From positions 1 to 19,570 of the forward strand of contig JAOXYB010015421.1 in assembly GCA_028565635.1 (NCBI GenBank): DNA of 19,570 nt, given 5' to 3'. How positions within the stretch are numbered: the stretch's first letter is position 1; each line of letters starts with the position of its first letter. The stretch is from Phoronis ovalis. Lineage: Eukaryota; Phoronida; Phoronidae. The position numbers and the translations under genes were made by a program. Below, piece by piece: positions 11,401 through 16,907 of this stretch. The notes below the pieces were generated by a model. That model did not search any database and was not told the DNA's origin. It was given only the letters and a program-made list of their open reading frames with translations.

Positions 11401-14015
11401 TTCAAATCAATCATTTAGTTACTTGTATATAGGCTTTATTACTTGGAGAATATATCCGAAAATCTAATACTTATGATGGTACCAATCCGATGGAATATTT
11501 TTTCTTTCAGAAATTGTAAATGAAACTGATTTTGTTTCTAGTTTGATATTTTATTCTGTTTTGTATTATAATGTTATTTCATTATGTAAAAATCCTTACC
11601 CTATGAGCATACGCCAAATGCCAGGAGATATTGAAAGTAGATCCTGCAGAGAGAACAGTCACAGGACTAGGTTCTGAAAAATAAAATAATGCCATAATAC
11701 GATTAAGACAAACAATCTTGGCGCTTTAAAAGTGTTAGTACATGCTTACTTCTATTTAAGCCCTAATTAAGCTAAAACACAATCATTTATAGTTATATCT
11801 ACATGATTTATAATTTAGAAATATTACGTAAATGTAGCCTTAAATTATCGTCTTTAAATTTTATGTTCAGTTCTAGTCTGCAAGTAGAGAAATCTGAATC
11901 AAATTTTAGCCTAGCATTTCCTACTACTACTGGTTGCAAAGTTAACGTCAGTATTTGTTAAACTGGTAAATGTCATTTTATGATAAATATATTATAAAAC
12001 TTGATGTTTTATTGTGTAAGTTGCTTGTCATCCTGGTTTCTCGTCTGATGTAATTATAACATGTAAACATACGAGCCCAAACATACCTATATTATAATGT
12101 AATCGACTAGGTTGTGTTGTAGTGTTTCTTGGAGGCGTTTCTGGCTCAGATGTACCCTCGGATTCCGGTTCAGTGGACGCTTCTGGAGTTGCTTCAGGTT
12201 CAGTTGACGTCTCTGGACCTGTTTCAGGTTCAGTCGACGTCTCTGGTTCCGTTGTTGTCTCAGGTTCAGAAGAAGTTTCCGGTTCAACTGATGTTTCTGG
12301 CTCAACAGATGTTTCCGGTTCAACCGATGTCTCTGGCTCAACTGATGTTTCCGGTTCAACCGATGTCTCCGGTTCAACCGATGTCTCCGGTTCAACTGAT
12401 GTCTCCGATTGAACTGATGTCTCCGGTTCAACTGACGTCTCCGGTTCAACTGACGTCTCCGGTTCAACTGACGTCTCCGGTTCAACTGATGTCTCTGGTT
12501 CTATTTCGGGCTCCACTGATGTCCCCGGTTCTATTTCAGGTTCCACTGATGTCTCTGATTCTGTTTCTGGTTCAACTGATGACTCTGATTCTGTTTCTGG
12601 TTCAACTGATGACTCTGATTCTGTTTCTGGTTCAACTGATGACTCTGACTCTGTTTCTGGTTCTACTTCTGGGATAACAGCATACCCATCAGAGTCAACT
12701 AAAAAATAAAGGTTTCAGAACTTGCTAATAAATACAATATTTCAGCCGCAATTTCTAGACATTGTAAATTTTTTTTTTTGCATAAAGTGAAGTGCATGAA
12801 AGAGAGGTGCAATATATTGACAGTTGTACTAGTAGTTAATAAGAATTTGCATATGACTTTTGGCGAACTTTTATGTCATCTTCATTCCACTACCAAACAC
12901 GTTTCATAATTTCAGCTGCTAGTAGAAAATTGAGTTCAAAATGATAATGTTTCCTTCAAATCTGTTGCGTATGTGTGTCCGACTATGGTATTAAAATCAA
13001 TTATATCTGATATATCAATTGTTCATTTTATTTTTTCGATTTATGCTTTACATGCATGCATATTTTAATATTTTTTTTATTTTTCTACTATTTTAAAATG
13101 TTTTACTGGTTTGGAAACTGATCAATTGATCATATAATGCATGCATTTGTCGTACCTACGTTTCCATAGATTCTACAACTAACGAGCTATACTGTAAACC
13201 TTATGAAAATAGGATCGCTACATTTTGTTCAAGTAGCAAAGTTATTTTTAACACTGTCTAAAAAAATTTTCGTGAAATTTCTTGGGAAAAAACCCTAGAA
13301 TACGGTATTCTTACAAGTTTCCAGGGGGTCCTTCGGGATAAATTACTATAGATAAACTTTAAAATGAAAGTCTACATTTATGTATACCAGTTTTATTGAA
13401 TTGCCCCAAAGGGACTAAAATTTACCTATGTGTAAGAAATATATATACCGTAATAATCACACAAAGTATCTTCATTTAATTGTCACTGTTTTTTAATCAT
13501 TTTTTTTTCTTGTCTGTTTTCGATCGTTAACCTTGCTAATTAGTTTTTATCATTGCACTTGCAATACATTAGTTTGAAATTAACTCGTTTCTATAATGTT
13601 TGATATTAAATTTTCATTAGTTCTGGGAAAATAATTAAATTGTTTTTGAAAATTATAACACTATGGCGTCTGCTTCAAGTGTGTTAATCATTGAAAACTA
13701 TTGAAAATTTATGATTTTTGCACCAAGGAATTAATGTGCATAATCAACACATGGCCAGGTTCAGTACATAACTTATGGTTGACAATTAAAAAAAAACAAC
13801 TATCAGTAATTTTTCGCCATTTTATTAATCGTTTCCAGTTTACACTCACCTCTGGGCACACCACATGGTCCTTGAGTTCGTACGTTATCCAGAAAATCTA
13901 GAGCTAAATTCCTAGGTGGGGGAAAAGTTAGTCGAACATGTCCCCACGTGTTTAACGTTATTGCTGATAACAAACACGCGATAAATAATATCCTAAGTGT
14001 CATCATAGTCGTCAT
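1719..14015 (-). CDS. Multi-exon gene: secreted-face LPMO-like / EGF / DOMON x2 / SEA type I membrane protein
   Basis: This is a gene-level entry assembled by eye. The 19 coding exons, in transcript order, are 14015-13850, 12698-12087, 11673-11600, 9710-9613, 9312-9182, 8724-8629, 8484-8362, 8060-7969, 7627-7555, 7278-6613, 6418-6215, 5936-5730, 5401-5214, 4995-4934, 4639-4368, 4052-3844, 3322-3264, 2925-2756 and 2431-1719. All introns are GT-AG, all phases match, and the total is 4,215 nt (1,404 aa). Domains: signal peptide 1-25; LPMO-like domain 26-56 and 260-360, split by a repeat insert at 56-259; EGF 361-392 and 393-433; DOMON1 about 445-845 with a repeat insert at 510-710; DOMON2 848-1021; SEA about 1056-1165; membrane helix 1187-1204; cytoplasmic tail 1205-1404. 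I do not know a named orthologue. The LPMO-like part resembles uncharacterised invertebrate proteins I have seen, and DOMON2 resembles Skeletor-type DOMONs. An extracellular redox or glycan-related role is inference only. Confidence 0.88.
1984..2275 (-). repeat. Degenerate NGHA repeats in the cytoplasmic tail
   Basis: The minus frame reads NPYNGHAAQ, then NGTAPVNGYAHLS, TVPMNGHAQHS and NGTVPMNGHAW. At the DNA level, the plus-strand string gcatgtccrttcattggaac occurs twice around 1985-2045 and a diverged copy follows near 2055-2085. The repeat is imperfect and encodes a short motif of unknown function. Confidence 0.7.
2756..2925 (-). CDS. Exon 18: SEA domain C-terminal half with GSVIV motif
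   Basis: A 170-nt exon, phase 2 to 1, residues 1111-1167. The acceptor is CATTTCAG|TCAAGG and the donor is GAAAATG|GTAGG. It begins SQGSVIVHMDVNFLV and continues through an NATN sequon, a helix (SLKDNIVSVVQSG) and a closing strand before the membrane segment. GSVIV at 1113-1117 matches the G|SVVV-type autoproteolysis site of SEA domains, so the protein may be cut between Gly1113 and Ser1114 and held together non-covalently. Confidence 0.87.
3264..3322 (-). CDS. Exon 17: SEA domain middle
   Basis: A 59-nt exon, phase 0 to 2, residues 1092-1110. The acceptor is AAATTACAG|GTGGC and the donor is AGTTTCAG|GTAATG. It encodes VAKEFAAVDEFDSVQVTSF, the end of the first helix and the strand leading to the SEA cleavage turn. 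Confidence 0.85.
3844..4052 (-). CDS. Exon 16: Thr-rich linker and first half of SEA domain
   Basis: A 209-nt exon, phase 1 to 0, residues 1022-1091. The acceptor is TCAAATTACAG|TAATAAC and the donor is TCTAAT|GTAAGT. The first 30 residues are a degenerate AEPNTTVT / VEPDTTVT repeat, with NTT and NST N-glycosylation sequons. Then VFNVGVRFTAETYTDDL and SLKYLTLKQSVESN match the first strand and helix of a SEA domain. Confidence 0.85.
4212..4299 (-). mobile_element. tRNA-derived SINE (head) in intron 15
   Basis: On the minus strand, CCCGATATAGCTCAGTCGG and GTAGAG (from about 4299 down to 4275) is a tRNA 5' half with a good A box. A B-box-like GGTTTGGGTCC lies at 4229-4219, about 46 bp downstream. 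The body is too diverged to be a working tRNA: no clean anticodon arm or matching acceptor stem is evident. This is the usual look of an old tRNA-headed SINE. It lies in the same orientation as the host gene, about 70 bp into the intron. The 3' limit is unclear. Confidence 0.65.
4368..4639 (-). CDS. Exon 15: DOMON2 C-terminal half
   Basis: A 272-nt exon, phase 2 to 1, residues 931-1021. The acceptor is AAATTTCAG|ATGG and the donor is AACGCAG|GTATAC. Motifs are RWISGYSAPPEDTQQNIYN, TTIRFTRKRDTGDNNQDL, and ECRHLFFAKGGVYS. These are hallmark strings of the metazoan DOMON family (VTDRW...DTQQ; RF.RK..TGD..QD). His985 falls in the strand equivalent to HVIWARG of DOMON1. The exon ends with a Cys pair (KICIASC) that probably closes the domain. 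Confidence 0.93.
4934..4995 (-). CDS. Exon 14: DOMON2 DVIVGWV strand
   Basis: A 62-nt exon, phase 0 to 2, residues 911-931. The acceptor is ATTTTACAG|GCAAAC and the donor is CAGACAG|GTATAT. It encodes ANSDVIVGWVDVNNQLSVTD. The S-D-V-I-V-G-W-V strand follows Met910 with the same spacing (Met to Asp four residues) as Met716-Asp720 in DOMON1. Confidence 0.92.
5214..5401 (-). CDS. Exon 13: start of DOMON2
   Basis: A 188-nt exon, phase 1 to 0, residues 848-910. The acceptor is GGTTACAG|ACAAA and the donor is TTTATG|GTAAGA. It encodes FGLCYSEYKIPSSC, DTDCQYKATWEYI, DEIKFEITAQTSDNQWIGIG and FSEDKFM. Cys-rich lead-in followed by 'ATW.y....d.I.FeI.a.t..QWIGIGFS' is the standard opening of a Skeletor/FRRS1-type DOMON domain. 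Met910 ends the exon. Confidence 0.92.
5730..5936 (-). CDS. Exon 12: end of DOMON1 with HVIWARGQ
   Basis: A 207-nt exon, phase 1-1, residues 779-847. The acceptor is TTTTGTGTAG|CCAC and the donor is TTCTTTG|GTAAGT. It encodes QDHSFLNSQMHVIWARGQ, then a Gly/Ala loop, FYRPDEIKYHG, and a Ser/Asn-rich linker. The H-V-I-W-A-R-G strand is the conserved C-terminal DOMON strand. His793 is at the position of the histidine heme ligand in b-type DOMON cytochromes (established for the cellobiose dehydrogenase cytochrome domain and AIR12; assignment here by eye). Confidence 0.9.
6215..6418 (-). CDS. Exon 11: DOMON1 core with MDCTDIVIG
   Basis: A 204-nt exon, phase 1-1, residues 711-778. The acceptor is GATTTTGCAG|GTAG and the donor is CTCAATG|GTAAGC. 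Motifs are HAMDCTDIVIGTARG, FYTRDRSTPRFD, ALGFEVDGKTTILFRRKL. This is the most conserved part of a DOMON domain: the D(I/V)(I/V)G strand preceded by Met716, and the strand ending in F.RKL. Cys718 may pair with Cys494 (inference). Confidence 0.93.
6613..7278 (-). CDS. Exon 10: DOMON1 loop with large EPESETT repeat insert
   Basis: A 666-nt exon, phase 1-1, residues 489-710. The acceptor is TTGCATTGTAG|GCTT and the donor is AACTCAG|GTGAGC. The first 20 residues (GLDASCRNFPLL...) look like ordinary DOMON loop sequence with one Cys (494). The rest is 22 octads of EPESETTx type, followed by Gly-rich EPEGEAEATG and EPEGTG units. It is highly acidic with no Cys in the repeat. The insert lies between the GWRP strand and the MDCTDIVIG strand of DOMON1. 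The exon could be skipped in frame, which would join RPD to GSIHAMDC. Confidence 0.85.
6689..7216 (-). repeat. Coding minisatellite: 22 units of 24 bp (EPESETTx)
   Basis: Twenty-two consecutive 8-residue units cover residues 510-685. Residues 550-669 (6737-7096) are 15 near-identical copies (14 EPESETT, one EPELETT); the flanking units are more diverged. A 48-bp higher-order pattern (units ending T then S) is visible around 6828-7000. Central homogeneity with worn edges indicates recent expansion by unequal exchange or slippage. The antisense frames are open only because of the repeat. Confidence 0.95.
7555..7627 (-). CDS. Exon 9: DOMON1 strand with GWRP
   Basis: A 73-nt exon, phase 0 to 1, residues 465-488. 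The acceptor is CCATTTCAG|AGTG and the donor is CAGATG|GTAATT. It encodes SEGEIEVVMEITGDGYAA followed by LGWRPD. The pattern 'i.v.m.i.g.gy.alGW.p' is the second strand pair of DOMON domains, where the glycine-tryptophan precedes the loop carrying the heme Met. Confidence 0.85.
7824..7864. repeat. Near-perfect palindrome in intron 8
   Basis: CCTAGGATATATAA at 7824-7837 is the exact inverted complement of 7851-7864, and the spacer itself contains the palindrome ACTCTAGAGT (7840-7849). Outside this, tggattt near 7797-7803 and aaatcca near 7871-7877 form a further inverted pair. The nesting could be a miniature inverted-repeat element or a cruciform-prone site. Confidence 0.75.
7931..7996 (-). 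repeat. 36-bp tandem duplication carrying a second splice donor
   Basis: Plus-strand positions 7931-7960 and 7967-7996 are identical over 30 bp, separated by taatat, so the period is 36 bp. The copied segment contains the last ten codons of exon 8 and its GT donor. The two potential donors are exactly 12 codons apart with no stop between them, so both give an open product. Confidence 0.95.
7969..8060 (-). CDS. Exon 8: start of DOMON1
   Basis: A 92-nt exon, phase 1 to 0, residues 434-464, if the upstream donor CTACAG|GTATAT is used. It encodes ESTVKTSVIDKSLYIHQQ followed by INDGYDLFWRILQ, the opening strands of a DOMON domain. A second copy of the exon end and donor (CTACAG|GTGTCT, cut after 7933) lies 36 bp further on. 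Using it would add VYYYDLFWRILQ in frame. I chose the upstream donor because ILQ-SEGEIEVVMEI then continues without a duplicated strand. Confidence 0.8.
8362..8484 (-). CDS. Exon 7: six-cysteine EGF-like module
   Basis: A 123-nt exon, phase 1-1, residues 393-433. The acceptor is TTTTTAG|ATGAG and the donor is CACAAG|GTAAAA. Six cysteines lie in the order C-x5-C-x5-C-x12-C-x-C-x8-C (DECWANSDC, GPHGQC, CFCEIGWFGELC), a complete EGF-like domain. The initial DE-C and a later Asp are suggestive of a calcium-binding EGF, but the classical hydroxylation consensus is not clear. It leads directly into DOMON1. Confidence 0.87.
8629..8724 (-). CDS. Exon 6: short EGF-like module
   Basis: A 96-nt exon, phase 1-1, residues 361-392. 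The acceptor is TTTCAG|AAAATG and the donor is AAAG|GTAAGT. It encodes NNCSGHGNF, then ACVCERLYSGQFC. Only four cysteines (367, 378, 380, 389) are present. The C.CsGHG...C.C...Y.G..C spacing is that of the short tenascin/laminin-like EGF form lacking one disulfide. A symmetric phase-1 exon is typical of shuffled EGF modules. Calcium binding is not indicated. Confidence 0.82.
9182..9312 (-). CDS. Exon 5: LPMO-like domain, C-terminal Cys-rich part
   Basis: A 131-nt exon, phase 2 to 1, residues 317-360. The acceptor is TTATTCAG|GGCTC and the donor is CAAG|GTAATA. Motifs are AQHYEVTLP, FTCASCTVRLLRQ and NYRFWSCADISIQ. Cys331, Cys334 and Cys354 together with Cys51 of exon 1 give four cysteines, enough for two disulfides closing the domain. 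H320 is another possible metal ligand. The CxxCTVRLLR...FWSCAD pattern occurs in uncharacterised secreted invertebrate proteins I recall; I cannot give it a certain family name. Confidence 0.85.
9613..9710 (-). CDS. Exon 4: LPMO-like domain, middle
   Basis: A 98-nt exon, phase 0 to 2, residues 285-317. The acceptor is TTTTTCTTAG|GGTGG and the donor is AGCAC|GTGAGTG. It encodes GGYKLEILDEAGVVIKTL followed by a Thr-rich turn and ending GADDS. The alternating hydrophobic pattern fits beta strands continuing the WHLAYAHR strand of exon 3. No Cys is present. Confidence 0.83.
9711..11599 (-). other. Intron 3, about 1.9 kb, no feature found
   Basis: This is the largest intron of the main gene, within the LPMO-like domain. 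It is AT-rich with homopolymer runs. I see no exon with matching borders and phase and no recognisable mobile element. A minus-strand open stretch at 10553-10750 lacks splice context. Confidence 0.6.
11600..11673 (-). CDS. Exon 3: LPMO-like domain core strand
   Basis: A 74-nt exon, phase 1 to 0, residues 260-284. The acceptor is TTTTTCAG|AACC and the donor is ATAGG|GTAAGG. It encodes EPSPVTVLSAGSTFNISW followed by HLAYAHR. The pattern 'V..G..F.ISWHL..AHRGGY.LE.LD' across exons 3 and 4 is a beta-sandwich strand pair I associate with His-1 invertebrate proteins. H278 and H283 are candidates for the second histidine of a copper brace (inference). Its phase also matches exon 1 directly, so an exon 1-exon 3 transcript would read GPCGVPR-EPSPVTV. 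Confidence 0.82.
12087..12698 (-). CDS. Exon 2: acidic Glu-Pro-Glu-Thr repeat exon inserted in LPMO-like domain
   Basis: The acceptor is TTTTTTAG|TTGAC and the donor is ATATAG|GTATGT. The exon is 612 nt, phase 1-1, and encodes residues 56-259. A short lead (VDSDGYAVIPEV) is followed by six 10-residue units of the EPETESESSV type, then 14 six-residue units of the EPETSV type (one is QSETSV), then degenerate units ending in a Thr/Arg/Gln-rich stretch. It is strongly acidic, without Cys or hydrophobic core, so probably extended and possibly O-glycosylated. It sits between the GPCG segment of exon 1 and the rest of the LPMO-like domain in exon 3. Length and phase would allow clean skipping. Confidence 0.82.
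12232..12663 (-). repeat. Coding minisatellite: 30-bp units then 18-bp units
   Basis: On the minus strand, residues 68-127 are six 30-bp units (EPETESESSV, then EPETESETSV, EPEIEPGTSV and EPEIEPETSV variants). Residues 128-211 are 14 units of 18 bp (mostly EPETSV, with QSETSV, EPETSS, EPETTT and EPETST variants). The 18-bp units differ mainly at third positions (GAT/GAC, TCT/TCC on the plus strand), which points to expansion by slippage or unequal exchange under coding constraint. The array stays open on the plus strand too, but only as an antisense shadow. Confidence 0.9.
12699..13849 (-). other. Intron 1, about 1.15 kb, no feature found
   Basis: This separates the signal-peptide exon from the repeat exon. 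It is AT-rich, with short T runs. No additional exon or element could be supported. Confidence 0.6.
13850..14015 (-). CDS. Exon 1: signal peptide and N-terminal His of LPMO-like domain
   Basis: The ATG at 14015-14013 is the first in this frame, with further in-frame ATGs at 14006 and 14003. Residues 1-25 form a signal peptide with hydrophobic core LRILFIACLLSAI, and cleavage after TWG fits the -3/-1 rule. The mature protein would start HVRLTFPPPRN, followed by DFLDNVR and GPCG. An N-terminal histidine exposed by signal cleavage, followed by a Pro/Arg-rich turn and an early Cys, is the hallmark of histidine-brace copper proteins (LPMO families such as AA15, and BIM1/X325-like proteins). The donor is CCCAGAG|GTGAGTG and the exon ends in phase 1. 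The exact family is uncertain because the later copper ligands cannot be fixed by eye. Confidence 0.85.
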
Positions 14016-14090
14016 TTTCTCAGTGTTTGATGCACACAAGCGTTTAATAAATAGAACAAAGTGTAATGTTAAATGATGTTAACAAGCGAT

Positions 14091-14100
14091 AGATATATAT
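14091..14100 (-). promoter_or_regulatory. TATA-like element upstream of the main gene
   Basis: Plus agatatatat reads ATATATATCT on the minus strand, about 75-85 bp before the ATG at 14015, a plausible TATA distance for a short 5' UTR. It overlaps the end of the neighbouring candidate exon, so it may be fortuitous AT-rich sequence. Confidence 0.25.
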
Positions 14101-14101
14101 G

Positions 14102-14234
14102 TTATTCCGATCCTGCTATAAGCAGTATCTTCCTCTGATCCAGTTTAATGCCATTCCATGTTAAATTGTCATAAAACCAACTTTTGTCTCCTCCACTGAA
14201 ATATTTCACACCCAATGTTGTTTGTGGTTTTTGC
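14102..14234 (-). CDS. Candidate terminal exon of an upstream neighbour gene
   Basis: The acceptor TTCTTTCAG|GCAAAAAC is good. One frame (after one base) is open for 43 codons to TAA at 14104-14102 and reads like protein: LGVKYFSGGDKSWFYDNLTW. The frame that matches the preceding exon candidate (14628-14485, phase 0) instead stops at 14171-14169 after 21 codons. So either the pair is not joined as I propose, an intervening exon is missed, or the gene is broken. No family is recognised. Confidence 0.35.
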
Positions 14235-14484
14235 CTGAAAGAAGTAGAATACTCCTAAGCACGTCAGATAATTAATCTAGAATTACCACTCACTTCAAGG
14301 TAGAGCATCAAATCAATAAAAACAGGTATGTGGCGTCTAGTGTATATCTTTCTTGATAATAACAGCATTGATTTTGTAACCAATATTTCTTTGACAGATG
14401 ATCTTAATGACGCTGTAACTAGAAAACTGTCTTAACAGACTAATCTAATGGATGGAAATAACTTGCCCTTTACTTTTAGCTTAC

Positions 14485-14628
14485 CTTTACATGAAGTACT
14501 GATGTCACTGTGGAAACATCACAATAGACCTCGTAGGGCAAATTGATGGATTTATCGATATCCTTTTGTGGGGTCCAGGAACAGCTCTGATACACGCGTG
14601 ATTCGTTGGCAATAACTTTTGCGAACTG
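14485..14628 (-). CDS. Candidate internal exon of an upstream neighbour gene
   Basis: A 144-nt stretch bordered by TTATTTCAG|CAGTTC and GTAAAG|GTAAGC, open in a single frame. It includes YQSCSWTPQKDIDKS and LPYEVYCDVSTVTSVLHVK, with two cysteines and a beta-rich pattern, consistent with an extracellular domain. I do not recognise the family. It would be phase 0-0. I found no convincing further upstream exon. Confidence 0.45.
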
Positions 14629-16815
14629 CTGAAATAAAAATAAATTTTCATGAAATTATCAAATATTCTTATCACTTTTGGATTTATGTGGCATTCTTCT
14701 GCATCTTATGTTTTTGAAAATATTTTTCTAGAGAAAACAATAATCCGAATCAATCGTTTCTTGTTTTTCACAATACATATAAAATCGGAAATCATATGGA
14801 AATTAAATCCGCACATTAACATAATGAAAACATCAGATGTACATATTGAGAACTCCACGGTGTCATTAAGATAGCTTGTTCTCATTTTTACATCGTAAAT
14901 ATTGAAAACCACATGTCCTTAACCTTGTGCACTGTGTATATCCATTTCTAAAGTGTTAATCTTATTCGGTATTTAAATCTAATAATTAAAGTAGTAATTT
15001 AATTCAAGGATATAAATTCAAGCATAAGTAGTTATTCATAATACATGTACTAAATGTAATATGGCAAATAATGTAATTTACAACTTGTTGATAGTTGTAC
15101 AGCTTTACGTTTTAAAGTGTACCGCTTGATACTGCACCAACTAGTCTAAAAAAATAGTCATTGGACATGCAAAATGCATGTATACGCGAGAAATAAGTAA
15201 AATTGAATTGCCTTGTAGATTGCTCTGCATACATGTAACTATACTGTATTGGCCAGAAAGTACGTTCACGTTTCTGTTTCATGTCGTTTTATATCTATTT
15301 TATATCTTTCTCTCAACTGATGAAAAAGTAACAAGCTTTATAATAAATATTCATATATAAAGAACTCAGCTATTTTTATCCGGGATTTTTATACCCATTG
15401 GAGTGCATATAGATAGAATTCCCGTATAATAAAGCACGGTTCTTCAGGGAGAATGATGAAGGTATGTGATAGTACGTGAATGCTTACAGTTGACCTGGTC
15501 TATTAACCTGTCTATTTTGGCAGGACATGGATTTTAAATGTTTCTATTTACAATTCTGTTCAAGCGTTCAAAGATGTCAAATTCTCTACGTTTGTGTTTT
15601 ACTTGAGAATTTGATCCTTTTTAATCAACATTAAACAGCAACCTGTGATAGTTTCCAAAATATTTGTCACAAAAATGTAATTCTTACATAAATACAGCTT
15701 ATAATGTCTATCGTTAATTTTACATTTGTTGGCCGACCATTAGTATTTTAACAACTGGTGTGTAAAATATTTTATCCTCAAGAAAACTATTAGCTGATTA
15801 ATCCTTGATTTTTCCTTTAAGTTTTCAACTACTTTCTTGAATTTTCTGTGAATCTAATTGGATTCGGAATTGATATTTTTTCATCTGGTTTGATTTTTTA
15901 TTTTTACCTTTAATTATTAAAATCTTATATTAATTAACGATAAAATGATCTATACCCAGATCCTCGTCAGTGGAACATTGGTATACCATTTTTTCGTACC
16001 TTCATTTGCCATTTGTAATTAGATGTTTATTGACACTCATAGTAGAAAACAACAGTCAAGTAGTATAACTAGCGCCTGGGGATTGGCACTAACAAGTGGA
16101 ATTTTCACATCTGTGCCTTAATTTGTTCATAACAAAGTCAGCCTAGTTGTTAAAAGAATAGTTAACCACGGCTTTAAGTCATGGAACCCTGACTCTAAAT
16201 TCACTTGTTTCCCGGGGTATCTAGCGTAAATAAAAAACTAATCACCTCAGTATCAATACCATGGTTTGTTATTGATATAAGCTCCATTTTTATTGACTAT
16301 TGTAATTGCTTTGATTTACCGCTACATGGTAACATAAACATGTAATTTTATCATATTTTTGCCAGAACTGTCGTGTAAATTACAAAACAACAAAATGCAA
16401 GTATTTTTATACTATTCATGTCATTTGTTGATCGTCTCGGGTCTACTGTGTAAACAAAGAAATGGAAAAAAATGCCCGAGACGTTGTCACAGTGTCAAGT
16501 TTAGTTTACACAAACCTCTATACAATATATAGCATATAGTTTTAAAGCATATATATTAGTTTCGATAAAAATAGATCTAGCGATTGCGCTATGGTTAAAG
16601 TAACATCCACTTTTTTATAAATTCACATTGCCTAATAACAGTACAGTATGTGTTCTGTGGATCGGTTGTTTAATTTATATACCAAATTTATTATAGTTTG
16701 AATCAAATATACACATAAGTAATATATCTGGCATTTCTATGTTTACTAGAAATACAATGAAAGTCACTAGATATTCATTTTTTGTTAAAACACTAATCCA
16801 AGTTTTAAAATAATT
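14629..16815. other. Unassigned sequence with a weak inverted repeat
   Basis: No exon chain could be supported here. An imperfect inverted pair, aacaagtggaattt (16091-16104) and aaattcacttgtt (16197-16209), and the pair CGTCTCGGG (16433-16441) and CCCGAGACG (16475-16483) may mark small non-autonomous elements, but neither has clear target-site duplications. Confidence 0.4.
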
Positions 16816-16907
16816 CTATTCGATCAGCTCGCCTTTATGGTACATAGTAGCAGGCGGGTATTCCACAACAGTATATGTTCTTACAATTTTACCATCAATA
16901 TCCTCAA
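16816..16907 (-). CDS. Candidate C-terminal exon of an unknown gene
   Basis: After an ATCATTTAG acceptor-like site (weak pyrimidine tract), the frame reads VEDIDGKIVRTYTVV then EYPPATMYHKGELIE and TAG at 16818-16816. Composition and codon use look coding. The open frame continues a little further upstream to a TAA. Possible partner exons to the right were not found, although a strong donor (ATACG|GTAAGT) sits near 16949-16955. The family is unrecognised; this could be a gene end or an old mobile-element fragment. Confidence 0.3.

Noticed and set aside
12122-12677. Plus-strand and alternative-frame open stretches across the exon 2 repeat
   Set aside because: Shadows of an 18-bp coding repeat, which stays open in several frames because the unit length is divisible by three.
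6613-12698. CRISPR-like array from the regular short repeats
   Set aside because: The units are contiguous without unique spacers and encode protein in phase within spliced exons.
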